Positions 1 through 6,862 of a stretch of 7,108 nucleotides of DNA are shown piece after piece; the first letter of the stretch is position 1; every line of letters begins with the position of its first letter. Source of the DNA: an uncultured Bacteroidota bacterium (GTDB lineage Bacteria; Bacteroidota; Bacteroidia; Bacteroidales; UBA12481). The notes beneath the pieces are model-generated. The model was not told the DNA's origin, made no database searches, and saw only the letters and a program-made list of their open reading frames with translations. The translations under genes were made by a program, and so were the position numbers. The stretch is from contig CAILAQ010000488.1 in NCBI GenBank assembly GCA_903832165.1, forward strand, positions 1 through 7,108, written 5' to 3'.

Positions 1-18
1 AAGTCCCTTACTTTTTTG

Positions 19-1227
19 TTATTTCAGCTTATCGATTTGTTTTTGGATATCAGCAAGTTTATCATTCATCTTCAGACGAACATATACTTGTTTCAAACCG
101 GTCAGAAGCTCGCCATCGTCTTTCTTTATTTCGTAGGCCTTTTCGAAGTAAGGTAATGCGAGTTTGAATTTTTCGTCTGCCAATTTCAGGAACGTGTTGT
201 ATTTCGTTTCATCATCGGGAGTTTTGTATGGGAATGGAACAGCATTGGCTTTGTCGTTTTCTTCAACACCTATATTGAAGTAAACTGAAGCCACGTTGTA
301 ATATCCCATGAAATTGGTTGAATCGATCGAAATCATCTTTTTAAAAGCCTCAATTGCTTTGTCCTTTTCGCTACGCTTTTCAAGGGCGTTTCCATAAACC
401 TGCCATAAGCTGCTGTTTGTTGAATCCAGCTCTAGAGCCTTTGCCATGTAATCAAAGCTTGTATTAATATCCTTCTTTGCCAGATAGAAGTTAATCAGTG
501 CAATATAAAGATTGGCCGTTTGTTTCGGATACTTTGCAATACCGGCCTGGTAAGATTTTAAAGCTGCAGTTGAGTCGCCTTGCTTCAGGTAAATTGTTGC
601 CAGATAGTGAAATACATCAGGTCCACCCCAGTTAAGTTCAATGGATTTGTTGTAGTAATCAATCGCTTTTGCAAAATACTTATTGATAGTATCTTTATTG
701 GTACTGGCGGTTGCTGCACCTTCGGCTGCCAAAGCGGTATTGTAAAATGAACCCGTATCCAACTGGTTGATATAAGGAAGTTTACCAATGGAAATGACTG
801 TTTCAAAAGATTCCATTGACTGAGCAAATTTCTTCGCTTCGTACTCTGCCCCACCCTTATTGAAAAAGTCGGCTCTGATCTGGGTTAAATGGAATAACAA
901 CTGATCTTCAAAACGTTTGCCTTCATCCAGCTGCTTGGCTTTGGAAAACGAAATATAAGCCTCTTTCAAAGGATTCTTATCCAACGCCTTGTAACGTTCA
1001 TCTTTTGTCTGGTAAATTTTGTAGTAAACCTGACCGCGAACAAACCATGTCTTGGATTCAGCGGTGGTTTTTGGATGAACCGCTGCTTCATCAATAGCTT
1101 CTTTGGCTTTGTCCAGCTCATTATATTCCGGTTTTATCCAGTTAATAGCCGTTTGCACCTTGTTGCTCTGCCCAAAAGCAGTACCCAAGCTAAATACACA
1201 TGCAAGGAGGAAAATAACTTTTTTCAT
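19..1227 (-). CDS. Exported tetratricopeptide-repeat protein
   Basis: This encodes a 402-residue protein of unknown specific function, probably a periplasmic or envelope-attached protein-interaction scaffold. Residues 1-20 form a signal peptide: Lys-Lys at 2-3, a hydrophobic core at 4-13, and an Ala-Phe-Gly/Gln cleavage site near 19-20, as is common in Bacteroidota. The rest is helical TPR sequence. The clearest units are at about 204-234, 237-268 and 272-304, with the usual Tyr/Leu, Gly/Ala and Ala positions and Asp-Ser-Thr ends. A further unit starting near 307 is interrupted by a Pro/Asp/Lys-rich insert (about 320-345) before its second helix (about 350-368). A last helical pair follows at 371-402. 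Weaker units occupy about 55-165. There is no catalytic motif. It lies 99 bp downstream of gyrA on the same strand, with no clear promoter or terminator between, so co-transcription is plausible. No Shine-Dalgarno is present; the start was chosen because it gives the signal peptide. TPR assignment is firm, role is not. Confidence 0.9.
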   Translation of the reverse strand: MKKVIFLLACVFSLGTAFGQSNKVQTAINWIKPEYNELDKAKEAIDEAAVHPKTTAESKTWFVRGQVYYKIYQTKDERYKALDKNPLKEAYISFSKAKQLDEGKRFEDQLLFHLTQIRADFFNKGGAEYEAKKFAQSMESFETVISIGKLPYINQLDTGSFYNTALAAEGAATASTNKDTINKYFAKAIDYYNKSIELNWGGPDVFHYLATIYLKQGDSTAALKSYQAGIAKYPKQTANLYIALINFYLAKKDINTSFDYMAKALELDSTNSSLWQVYGNALEKRSEKDKAIEAFKKMISIDSTNFMGYYNVASVYFNIGVEENDKANAVPFPYKTPDDETKYNTFLKLADEKFKLALPYFEKAYEIKKDDGELLTGLKQVYVRLKMNDKLADIQKQIDKLK

Positions 1228-1326
1228 ATCAGAACTAGTTTTCAGTTTGTTTTAAAATTATTATAAATCGAACAGTTTTAAAAGCACATTATCAATTTAA
1301 ATACCACTATTGTCAATTATAATAGC

Positions 1327-3858
1327 CTATTCAGCGTCATTTGTGTCCAAAACCGCATTTACATCCGATTCAGCATCAGCATCAACGTCGGCAATAGCTT
1401 CTAAATCAACAACAGGACCTTCAGTATCCACCTTTGCCACTGAGGCAATGGTATCATTATCCTTAAGGTTGATGAGCCTTACTCCCTGAGTTGCCCGGCC
1501 CATTATCCTCAGCTGCGATACTTCCATTCTGATCGTAATTCCTGAACGGTTGATGATCATCAGATCATCCTCATCGGTAACAGAAAGTAAAGCAATCAGG
1601 CTACCCGTTTTCTCGGTTACATTGATGGTTTTGACACCTTTACCGCCACGATTGGTTATTCTGTAATCCTGAATGCTCGAGCGTTTTCCATAACCATTTT
1701 CGGATACTACCAGGATATCTTCTTCTTCTTTTGCAACACAGATCATACCGATAACCTCATCATTCGGGCCCGCAAGGGATATACCCCTGACACCCGAAGC
1801 TGTGCGTCCAACCGGTCTTACAGTGCTTTCGTGGAACCGGATTGCTTTGCCAGATTCGATAGCCATGAGGATCTCGTGGTTCCCATTGGTCAGTCTGGCT
1901 TCGAGAAGCTGATCTCCATCCTTCACCGTAATCGCATTAACCCCATTCTGCCTTGGTCTGGAATAGGCTTCCAGCAAAGTCTTTTTAATGACTCCTTTTT
2001 TAGTGCAGAGGATAATATAGTTATTGTTTATATATTCCTGATCTCCAAGATCCTGAACCCTCAGGTAAGCTTTAACCTTATCTTCCTGTTCAATATTTAG
2101 AAGGTTCTGAATTGCCCTGCCTTTGGAGGTTCTGGTGCCTTCAGGTATTTCGTACACTTTCAGCCAGAAGCACCTTCCTGATTCAGTAAAAAGAACCAGT
2201 GTGTTATGCATTGAGGCGATATATAAGTGCTCGATGAAATCCTCGTCGCGGGTATTGCTTCCTTTAGCGCCTACCCCACCCCTTGTTTGCGTTCTGAATT
2301 CAGTAAGGGGAGTACGTTTAATGTAGCCCATATGACTGATAGTCAAAACCATATCTTCATCAGCATAGAAATCTTCAGGATTAAAGTCTTCGGATGCATA
2401 AATGATTTCCGTACGGCGCTCATCGCCATATTTCTCTTTTATCTCAGCTAGTTCAGTCTTGATAATTTCCATTTGAAGGCCTTCGTCCGCGAGAACACTT
2501 TTCAGATAGGTGATCAGGGTCATCAGCTCTTCATATTCCTGATGAATTTTATCCCTTTCCAGACCGGTCAATCTTTGCAGCCGGAGTTCAAGAATTGCTT
2601 TTGCCTGTATTTCAGACAATTCAAAGTTCTCCATGAGGCCAGTCTTGGCTTCATCAGGATTCTTTGAATTACGGATCAGCGTAATTACTGCATCCAGATG
2701 GTCAAGGGCAATCAGCAAGCCTTCCAGAATATGAGCTTTCTTTTCGGCCTGTTCAAGGTCGAACTTTGTACGGCGAATAACAACCTCGTGGCGGTGACTG
2801 ATAAAATTATCAATAATGTCGCGGAGATTCAGCATTCGCGGCCGACCATGAACCAGGGCAATATTGTTAACTGAGAAGGAGGTCTGAAGCGGAGTGAATT
2901 TATAGAGATTATTCAGAACGACGTTTGCAATAGCCTCTTTTTTAAGGTCATAAACAATGCGCATTCCGTTCCGGTCTGATTCATCATTGACATTTGAGAT
3001 ACCTTCGATTTTTTTGTCGTTGATCAGTTCGGCTGTTTTTATGATCATCTCAGCCTTGTTAACCTGATAAGGGATCTCGGTGATAACGATCCTTTCCCGG
3101 CCATTGGGTAAAGTTTCTATCAGCGCTTTTCCTCTGACAACTATTCTGCCTCTTCCAGTCTCAAATGCATCTTTAACTCCCTGATATCCGTAGATAATAC
3201 CTCCGGTTGGGAAGTCAGGAGCTTTGATGTACTTCATCAATCCTTCGATGGATATCTCAGGATTTTCTATAACGGCAACAATGGCATTGACAGCTTCGGT
3301 AAGGTTATGCGGCGGCATATTTGTGGCCATACCGACAGCGATGCCTGATGAACCGTTGACCAGCAGGTTCGGAATCCTCGTTGGCATAACGGTAGGCTCT
3401 TCCAGTGTATCATCGAAATTGAGCTGGAAATCAACCGTATTCTTCTCCAGGTCGGCCATCGTTTCCTCAGCAACCTTTTGCAGTCTTGCTTCGGTATACC
3501 TCATAGCTGCCGGACTATCGCCGTCGACTGATCCAAAGTTACCCTGACCCTCGATCAGCGGATAACGCATTGACCATTCCTGGGCCATCCTGACCATCGC
3601 CATATATACACTGCTATCGCCATGCGGATGGAATTTACCGAGGACTTCCCCAACGATACGGGCTGACTTTTTATACGGGCGGTTGGAACTCATTCCCAAC
3701 TCGTTCATACCAAAGAGCACCCTGCGATGAACAGGCTTTAACCCGTCGCGTACATCAGGCAAAGCTCTTGCAACAATAACCGACATTGAATAGTCGATGT
3801 ATGAGGACCTCATTTCCTCATCGATATTGATCCGGACAATTCTCTCGCCTGTTAACAT
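1327..3858 (-). CDS. gyrA: DNA gyrase subunit A
   Basis: GyrA is the DNA-cleaving subunit of gyrase (A2B2), the cytoplasmic type IIA topoisomerase that introduces negative supercoils using ATP hydrolysed by GyrB. The 843-residue protein is complete. Its N-terminus carries the family signature around 19-47 (SYIDYSM, then RALPDVRDGLKPVHRR). The winged-helix/QRDR segment follows with HPHGDSS at 77-83, and the catalytic Tyr is Y121 in AAMRYTEARL. The tower and coiled-coil regions run to about residue 490. The C-terminal beta-pinwheel (about 497-810) contains the canonical GyrA-box position at 524-530 (QTRGGVG), which identifies GyrA rather than ParC. The protein ends in a strongly acidic tail (811-843, 12 acidic and no basic residues). 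The residue equivalent to E. coli Ser83 is S82, and that equivalent to Asp87 is M86. The start fits the family N-terminus; the leader is AT-rich with no Shine-Dalgarno. A TAnnTTTG-type promoter lies about 55 bp upstream. clpC is divergent and a TPR gene follows. Confidence 0.98.
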   Translation of the reverse strand: MLTGERIVRINIDEEMRSSYIDYSMSVIVARALPDVRDGLKPVHRRVLFGMNELGMSSNRPYKKSARIVGEVLGKFHPHGDSSVYMAMVRMAQEWSMRYPLIEGQGNFGSVDGDSPAAMRYTEARLQKVAEETMADLEKNTVDFQLNFDDTLEEPTVMPTRIPNLLVNGSSGIAVGMATNMPPHNLTEAVNAIVAVIENPEISIEGLMKYIKAPDFPTGGIIYGYQGVKDAFETGRGRIVVRGKALIETLPNGRERIVITEIPYQVNKAEMIIKTAELINDKKIEGISNVNDESDRNGMRIVYDLKKEAIANVVLNNLYKFTPLQTSFSVNNIALVHGRPRMLNLRDIIDNFISHRHEVVIRRTKFDLEQAEKKAHILEGLLIALDHLDAVITLIRNSKNPDEAKTGLMENFELSEIQAKAILELRLQRLTGLERDKIHQEYEELMTLITYLKSVLADEGLQMEIIKTELAEIKEKYGDERRTEIIYASEDFNPEDFYADEDMVLTISHMGYIKRTPLTEFRTQTRGGVGAKGSNTRDEDFIEHLYIASMHNTLVLFTESGRCFWLKVYEIPEGTRTSKGRAIQNLLNIEQEDKVKAYLRVQDLGDQEYINNNYIILCTKKGVIKKTLLEAYSRPRQNGVNAITVKDGDQLLEARLTNGNHEILMAIESGKAIRFHESTVRPVGRTASGVRGISLAGPNDEVIGMICVAKEEEDILVVSENGYGKRSSIQDYRITNRGGKGVKTINVTEKTGSLIALLSVTDEDDLMIINRSGITIRMEVSQLRIMGRATQGVRLINLKDNDTIASVAKVDTEGPVVDLEAIADVDADAESDVNAVLDTNDAE

Positions 3859-3912
3859 AAATTACTTATAATAAACAATATACAGAATTCAAGTCAGAAT
3901 ATCAAAGAAGTA

Positions 3913-3945
3913 CAAAGCTACCAAAAAAATTTTCTCCGGAACACA
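3913..3945 (-). promoter_or_regulatory. Probable gyrA promoter, Bacteroidota type
   Basis: Read on the minus strand, 3920-3913 is TAGCTTTG, an exact match to the Bacteroidota -7 consensus TAnnTTTG. A TGTG at 3945-3942, one mismatch from the -33 TTTG, lies 21 nt further upstream, within the usual spacing. Transcription would start near 3906-3908 and give a leader of about 50 nt before the gyrA ATG. The match is by eye; no start-site data are available. Confidence 0.6.
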
Positions 3946-3993
3946 CATTTGTCATATATTTCTGTGCTCCCGCTGTTGATAATTGGCTCACTA

Positions 3994-4021
3994 TTTGTTT
4001 CCCATAAGCCAGATAATTTTG
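3994..4021 (+). promoter_or_regulatory. Candidate clpC promoter, Bacteroidota type
   Basis: TAATTTTG at 4014-4021 matches the -7 consensus TAnnTTTG exactly, and TTTG at 3994-3997 matches the -33 element. The 16-nt spacing is slightly shorter than usual. If used, transcription starts near 4027 and the clpC leader is about 125 nt, containing the AGCCTGA repeats and the GGTTAA palindrome. A weaker alternative is GATGTTTG at 4093-4100 (one mismatch and no -33 partner), which would shorten the leader to about 45 nt. Confidence 0.45.
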
Positions 4022-4043
4022 TAATTTTAATTTTTTATTGAAG

Positions 4044-4070
4044 AGCCTGAATATTAATCATTAAGCCTGA
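4044..4070. repeat. Direct repeat AGCCTGA, 20-nt spacing
   Basis: AGCCTGA occurs at 4044-4050 and again at 4064-4070, start to start 20 nt, about two helical turns. A near-copy, AGCCAGA, lies at 4007-4013, directly before the candidate clpC -7 element. Same-face spacing is compatible with a transcription-factor site, but seven-base repeats also arise by chance in AT-rich spacers. Confidence 0.3.
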
Positions 4071-4123
4071 TTCATTTTCAAACTGAAAACTTGATGTTTG
4101 ACAAAATGACAGTGTATTATGGC

Positions 4124-4140
4124 AGGTTAACCTCGGTTAA
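4124..4140. promoter_or_regulatory. GGTTAA palindrome / triple half-site before clpC
   Basis: AGGTTAACCT at 4124-4133 is a perfect 10-bp palindrome, and a further GGTTAA follows at 4135-4140. TTAACC (4127-4132) and GGTTAA (4135-4140) also form a second inverted repeat with a 2-nt spacer. The cluster ends 11 nt before the clpC start codon, where it could act as an operator or as an RNA hairpin affecting translation. It resembles neither the CIRCE nor the CtsR heat-shock operator. Function is inferred only. Confidence 0.35.
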
Positions 4141-4151
4141 AAAGCATTTTT

Positions 4152-6656
4152 ATGGATTCAAATTTCCCAAAACAGATTCACGACGTCCTGGTGTTCAGCC
4201 AGGAGGAAGCTATACGTTTAGGCAATGATCAGATCGGGCCTGAACATTTCTTTTTAGGCATCCTTCGCGAAGGCGAGAGTGATGCGATAGATGTAATGGT
4301 AAACCTGGGGGCTGATCTGCCCAAGGTTAAACGGCTGATCGAGCAGAGAATCAGGGTGGAGAACCCGGATAAGAACCTTAATCAGAAGGAATTGCCACTA
4401 TTAAAGCCGGCTGAGAGGATATTAAAGCTTGCCTATTTCGAGGCCCGCGATATTCAGCCTCAAAAGGTAAGCACTGTTCATTTGCTCCTCGCCATATTAA
4501 AAGATGAGGCGTGTATGGTGACTCAGATTCTCGAAGACATGAGCATTAACTACAATAGTGTTAAACATCAGCTTCAAAGCGATCTTCCTTCACCAAAGGC
4601 TGATTATCATGAAGAAGATGACGAATCAGAAGGCGGACCTGCCGAGCCGGCAAAAGGTCAGACAAAGTCGTCAAAGCCCGCTTCTGACACACCTGTACTT
4701 GATAATTTCGGTATCGATATAACCCGTGCAGCTGAAGAGAATCGTCTGGACCCAATTGTCGGTCGGGAGAACGAAATTCAGCGTATCGCACAGATATTAA
4801 GTCGCAGGAAAAAGAACAATCCCGTATTGATCGGTGAGCCCGGCGTTGGCAAATCGGCAATTGCAGAAGGCCTTGCATTACGGATCGTTGAGAGGAAAGT
4901 CTCGCGGGTTCTTTTTGGGAAGCGCGTAGTTGCTTTAGATATGGCATCCATTGTTGCCGGAACTAAATACCGCGGACAATTCGAAGAACGGATGAAAGCC
5001 ATTCTGAACGAGTTGGCCAAGACCAGCAACGTGATTCTCTTTATCGATGAAATTCATACCATTGTTGGAGCGGGAGGCGCAACAGGTTCACTTGATGCTG
5101 CAAACATGCTTAAGCCAGCGCTCGCGCGCGGTGAAATTCAGTGCATCGGAGCTACGACGCTGGATGAATACCGCCAGCATATCGAGAAAGATGGTGCCCT
5201 GGAAAGAAGATTTCAGAAGGTTCTGGTTGAGGCAACTACTCCTGAGGAGACTCTGCAGATTCTGCACAATATTAAGGACAGGTATGAGGAGCATCATCAT
5301 GTCACCTATACTGATAAGGCGCTCAAGGCTTGTGTTTACCTGACCCAGCGATATATCAGCGACAGGCACCTTCCGGACAAAGCCATCGATGCTCTGGATG
5401 AAACTGGTTCCAGGGTCCATATTTCCAATATCTCTGTTCCGGAACGCGTTCTGAAACTGGAAGGCGAAATCGAGGAGACCCGGAAAATCAAGATTGAAGC
5501 CGTTAAAAATCAGGATTTTGAAAAAGCCGCAAGGCACCGCGACCGTGAAAAGCAGTTGATTGTTGAGCTTGAGCGGGAAAAGGATTTGTGGGAAAAACAA
5601 TTAATGGAGAATCGGCAGACCGTTGATGAGTCAAATGTTGAAGAAGTGGTTGCCATGATGACAGGAGTTCCTGTTCAGCGAATTGCCCAGGCCGAAGGTG
5701 CTCGATTAATGAATCTTGAGCTCGAACTCGAGCAGAAAGTAATTGGCCAGAATGAAGCCATCAAAAAAATCGTAAAATCGATACAGAGAAATCGGGCCGG
5801 ATTGAAAGACCCTAATAAGCCGATAGGCAGCTTTGTATTTCTTGGCCCTACAGGAGTTGGAAAGACTCAACTAGCCAAGGTATTGGCTCATACCCTTTTT
5901 GATTCCCATGACGCACTTATCCGGGTGGATATGAGCGAATACATGGAAAAATTCTCAGTTTCCCGTTTGGTTGGAGCCCCTCCGGGATACGTTGGATATG
6001 AGGAAGGCGGCCAGCTGACAGAAAAAGTCAGAAGACGCCCGTATTCAGTGGTTTTACTTGACGAGATCGAGAAGGCACATCCTGACATATTCAATATTTT
6101 ACTGCAGGTGCTTGATGATGGCCAGCTCACTGATAGCCTGGGCCGCAGAGTTGATTTCAAGAATACCATAATCATTATGACCTCAAACATAGGTACCCGA
6201 CAGTTGAAAGATTTCGGCCAGAGCCTGGGATTCAATATCAGGCCTCAGGAGGAGGGCCCCGGTGATTATCAGAAAGATGTTATCCAGAAGGCGCTGAACA
6301 AGGCTTTTGCACCTGAATTCCTTAACAGGATTGATGATGTTGTAATTTTCAATAACCTGAAAAAAGAAGATCTGCATAAGATTATCGATATTGAATTGCT
6401 TGGTCTGTTCGACAGGATGAAAAGGCTTGGTCTGCAGTGCAAGATCTCCACTGCTGCCAAAGACTATCTGGCCGAAAAAGGATATGATGAAAAATTCGGT
6501 GCACGGCCCCTGAAACGGTCAATACAGAAGTATCTTGAAGATCCGCTGGCCGAGAAGATCATTGATTCCAAGACCAGGGAAGGCGATGTATTCACTATTG
6601 GTTTTGATAAGAAGAAAGACGAGATAACGATCAAGCACACCCATCTCGAGGCTTAA
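4152..6656 (+). CDS. clpC: ATP-dependent Clp protease ATP-binding subunit ClpC
   Basis: This is a class I (two-ring) Hsp100/AAA+ unfoldase of the cytoplasm that threads substrates into ClpP. The 834 residues begin with a Clp N-domain double repeat (1-145, e.g. IGPEHFFLGILREGE at 28-42), then an acidic/Pro-rich linker (about 146-182). AAA-1 has Walker A GEPGVGKS (228-235), pore loop KYRG (272-275), Walker B ILFIDE (295-300), sensor GATT (333-336) and Arg fingers R352/R353. A short coiled-coil middle domain (about 431-495) carries a UVR-like motif near 453-469, typical of ClpC rather than ClpB. AAA-2 has Walker A GPTGVGKT (565-572), pore loop GYVG (612-615), Walker B VVLLDE (633-638), sensor-1 TSN (677-679), Arg finger R726 and sensor-2 GAR (783-785). 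The LGF tripeptide (692-694) is at the ClpP-docking loop position, so this is a protease partner. clpP is not in the window. Start fits family; no Shine-Dalgarno; divergent from gyrA. Confidence 0.97.
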   Translation: MDSNFPKQIHDVLVFSQEEAIRLGNDQIGPEHFFLGILREGESDAIDVMVNLGADLPKVKRLIEQRIRVENPDKNLNQKELPLLKPAERILKLAYFEARDIQPQKVSTVHLLLAILKDEACMVTQILEDMSINYNSVKHQLQSDLPSPKADYHEEDDESEGGPAEPAKGQTKSSKPASDTPVLDNFGIDITRAAEENRLDPIVGRENEIQRIAQILSRRKKNNPVLIGEPGVGKSAIAEGLALRIVERKVSRVLFGKRVVALDMASIVAGTKYRGQFEERMKAILNELAKTSNVILFIDEIHTIVGAGGATGSLDAANMLKPALARGEIQCIGATTLDEYRQHIEKDGALERRFQKVLVEATTPEETLQILHNIKDRYEEHHHVTYTDKALKACVYLTQRYISDRHLPDKAIDALDETGSRVHISNISVPERVLKLEGEIEETRKIKIEAVKNQDFEKAARHRDREKQLIVELEREKDLWEKQLMENRQTVDESNVEEVVAMMTGVPVQRIAQAEGARLMNLELELEQKVIGQNEAIKKIVKSIQRNRAGLKDPNKPIGSFVFLGPTGVGKTQLAKVLAHTLFDSHDALIRVDMSEYMEKFSVSRLVGAPPGYVGYEEGGQLTEKVRRRPYSVVLLDEIEKAHPDIFNILLQVLDDGQLTDSLGRRVDFKNTIIIMTSNIGTRQLKDFGQSLGFNIRPQEEGPGDYQKDVIQKALNKAFAPEFLNRIDDVVIFNNLKKEDLHKIIDIELLGLFDRMKRLGLQCKISTAAKDYLAEKGYDEKFGARPLKRSIQKYLEDPLAEKIIDSKTREGDVFTIGFDKKKDEITIKHTHLEA

Positions 6657-6689
6657 TTGTTAATTATCTGTTAATCGTAAATTATTTTG
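6656..6689 (+). promoter_or_regulatory. Weak promoter-like element after clpC
   Basis: TTATTTTG at 6682-6689 differs by one base from TAnnTTTG, and ATTG at 6656-6659 differs by one base from the -33 TTTG, with 22 nt between. If active, it would start a short RNA near 6694-6697, at the foot of the first stem-loop downstream. One mismatch in each box in AT-rich DNA is weak support. Confidence 0.2.
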
Positions 6690-6757
6690 ACTAAACGAGC
6701 AACATGGCACACGATTTGCACGTTTAATATGCAACGAATCTTTTAGGAGATCGTTGT

Positions 6758-6790
6758 TCAGACAATTCCCAATTGTCTGAGGTACTTTTT
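6758..6790 (+). terminator. Perfect 10-bp hairpin with distal T-run
   Basis: TCAGACAATT (6758-6767) pairs perfectly with AATTGTCTGA (6771-6780) across a 3-nt CCC loop. TTTTT follows at 6786-6790, five bases after the stem. The gap before the T-run makes it a mediocre intrinsic terminator. It could instead be a 3'-end stabilising hairpin or a first, leaky terminator ahead of the stronger one at 6820. Confidence 0.4.
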
Positions 6791-6792
6791 CA

Positions 6793-6816
6793 TAGGTTTA
6801 GTTTTAGGTTTAGGTT
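6793..6816 (+). repeat. TAGGTT hexamer tandem repeat (4 units)
   Basis: Four consecutive 6-nt units are seen: TAGGTT (6793-6798), TAGTTT (6799-6804), TAGGTT (6805-6810) and TAGGTT (6811-6816), with one base changed in unit two. The tract sits between the perfect hairpin and the terminator stem. It is a short simple repeat that could vary in length by slippage. Confidence 0.75.
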
Positions 6817-6819
6817 TCA

Positions 6820-6853
6820 GTCAGGCCCTCCCCAAAGAGGGCCTGACCTTTTA
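6820..6853 (+). terminator. Strong intrinsic terminator downstream of clpC
   Basis: GTCAGGCCCTC (6820-6830) pairs perfectly over 11 bp with GAGGGCCTGAC (6837-6847) around a CCCAAA loop. The GC-rich stem is followed directly by CTTTTAT, so it terminates plus-strand transcription. It ends either the clpC message, with a 3' UTR of about 165-190 nt, or a separate small RNA. The minus-strand flank lacks a T-run, so it is not bidirectional. Confidence 0.85.
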
Positions 6854-6862
6854 TAGAGCAGA

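Larger units (their letters stand above)
6692..6852 (+). ncRNA. Candidate structured RNA or structured clpC 3' UTR
   Basis: Four stem-loops can be drawn in a row. The first pairs 6692-6702 with 6716-6726 (6 bp, one A.A mismatch, 4 bp, 13-nt loop). The second pairs CAACGA (6732-6737) with TCGTTG (6751-6756). The third is a perfect 10-bp stem with a CCC loop (6758-6780). The last is the terminator hairpin at 6820-6847. No open reading frame of useful length is present. It may be an independent small RNA or the 3' end of the clpC mRNA. It does not resemble an RNA family I can name with confidence. Confidence 0.3.

Noticed and set aside
1198..1209. Possible lipobox (LLAC, Cys10) in the TPR protein
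   Set aside because: Only six hydrophobic residues precede the Cys and -2 is Leu. A longer hydrophobic core continues past it to a normal signal-peptidase I-type site near residue 19, so a lipoprotein is unlikely.
1228..1326. Possible separate promoter or terminator between gyrA and the TPR gene
   Set aside because: The best -7-like match (TATAATTG on the minus strand, 1321-1314) has a mismatch and overlaps the gyrA end. The repeated GTTTTAAAA (1249-1257, 1275-1283) is expected in AT-rich DNA, and no GC-rich hairpin with a T-run is present.
3224..3547. A 107-codon plus-strand open frame inside gyrA
   Set aside because: It is antisense to the conserved GyrA core around the catalytic tyrosine and has no recognisable protein features.
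3859..4151. CIRCE or CtsR-type heat-shock operator ahead of clpC
   Set aside because: Neither the TTAGCACTC/GAGTGCTAA inverted repeat nor a GGTCAAA-type heptamer direct repeat is found on either strand.
5088..5600. A 170-codon open frame on the minus strand inside clpC
   Set aside because: It lies wholly antisense to the well-conserved ClpC AAA-1 and middle domains, resembles no family, and has no promoter or start context. It is a shadow of the real gene.
6704..6727. Seven-codon frame MAHDLHV, considered as a leader peptide
   Set aside because: It sits inside the loop and stem of the first hairpin, has no ribosome-binding context, and is not followed by a biosynthetic gene that attenuation could control.
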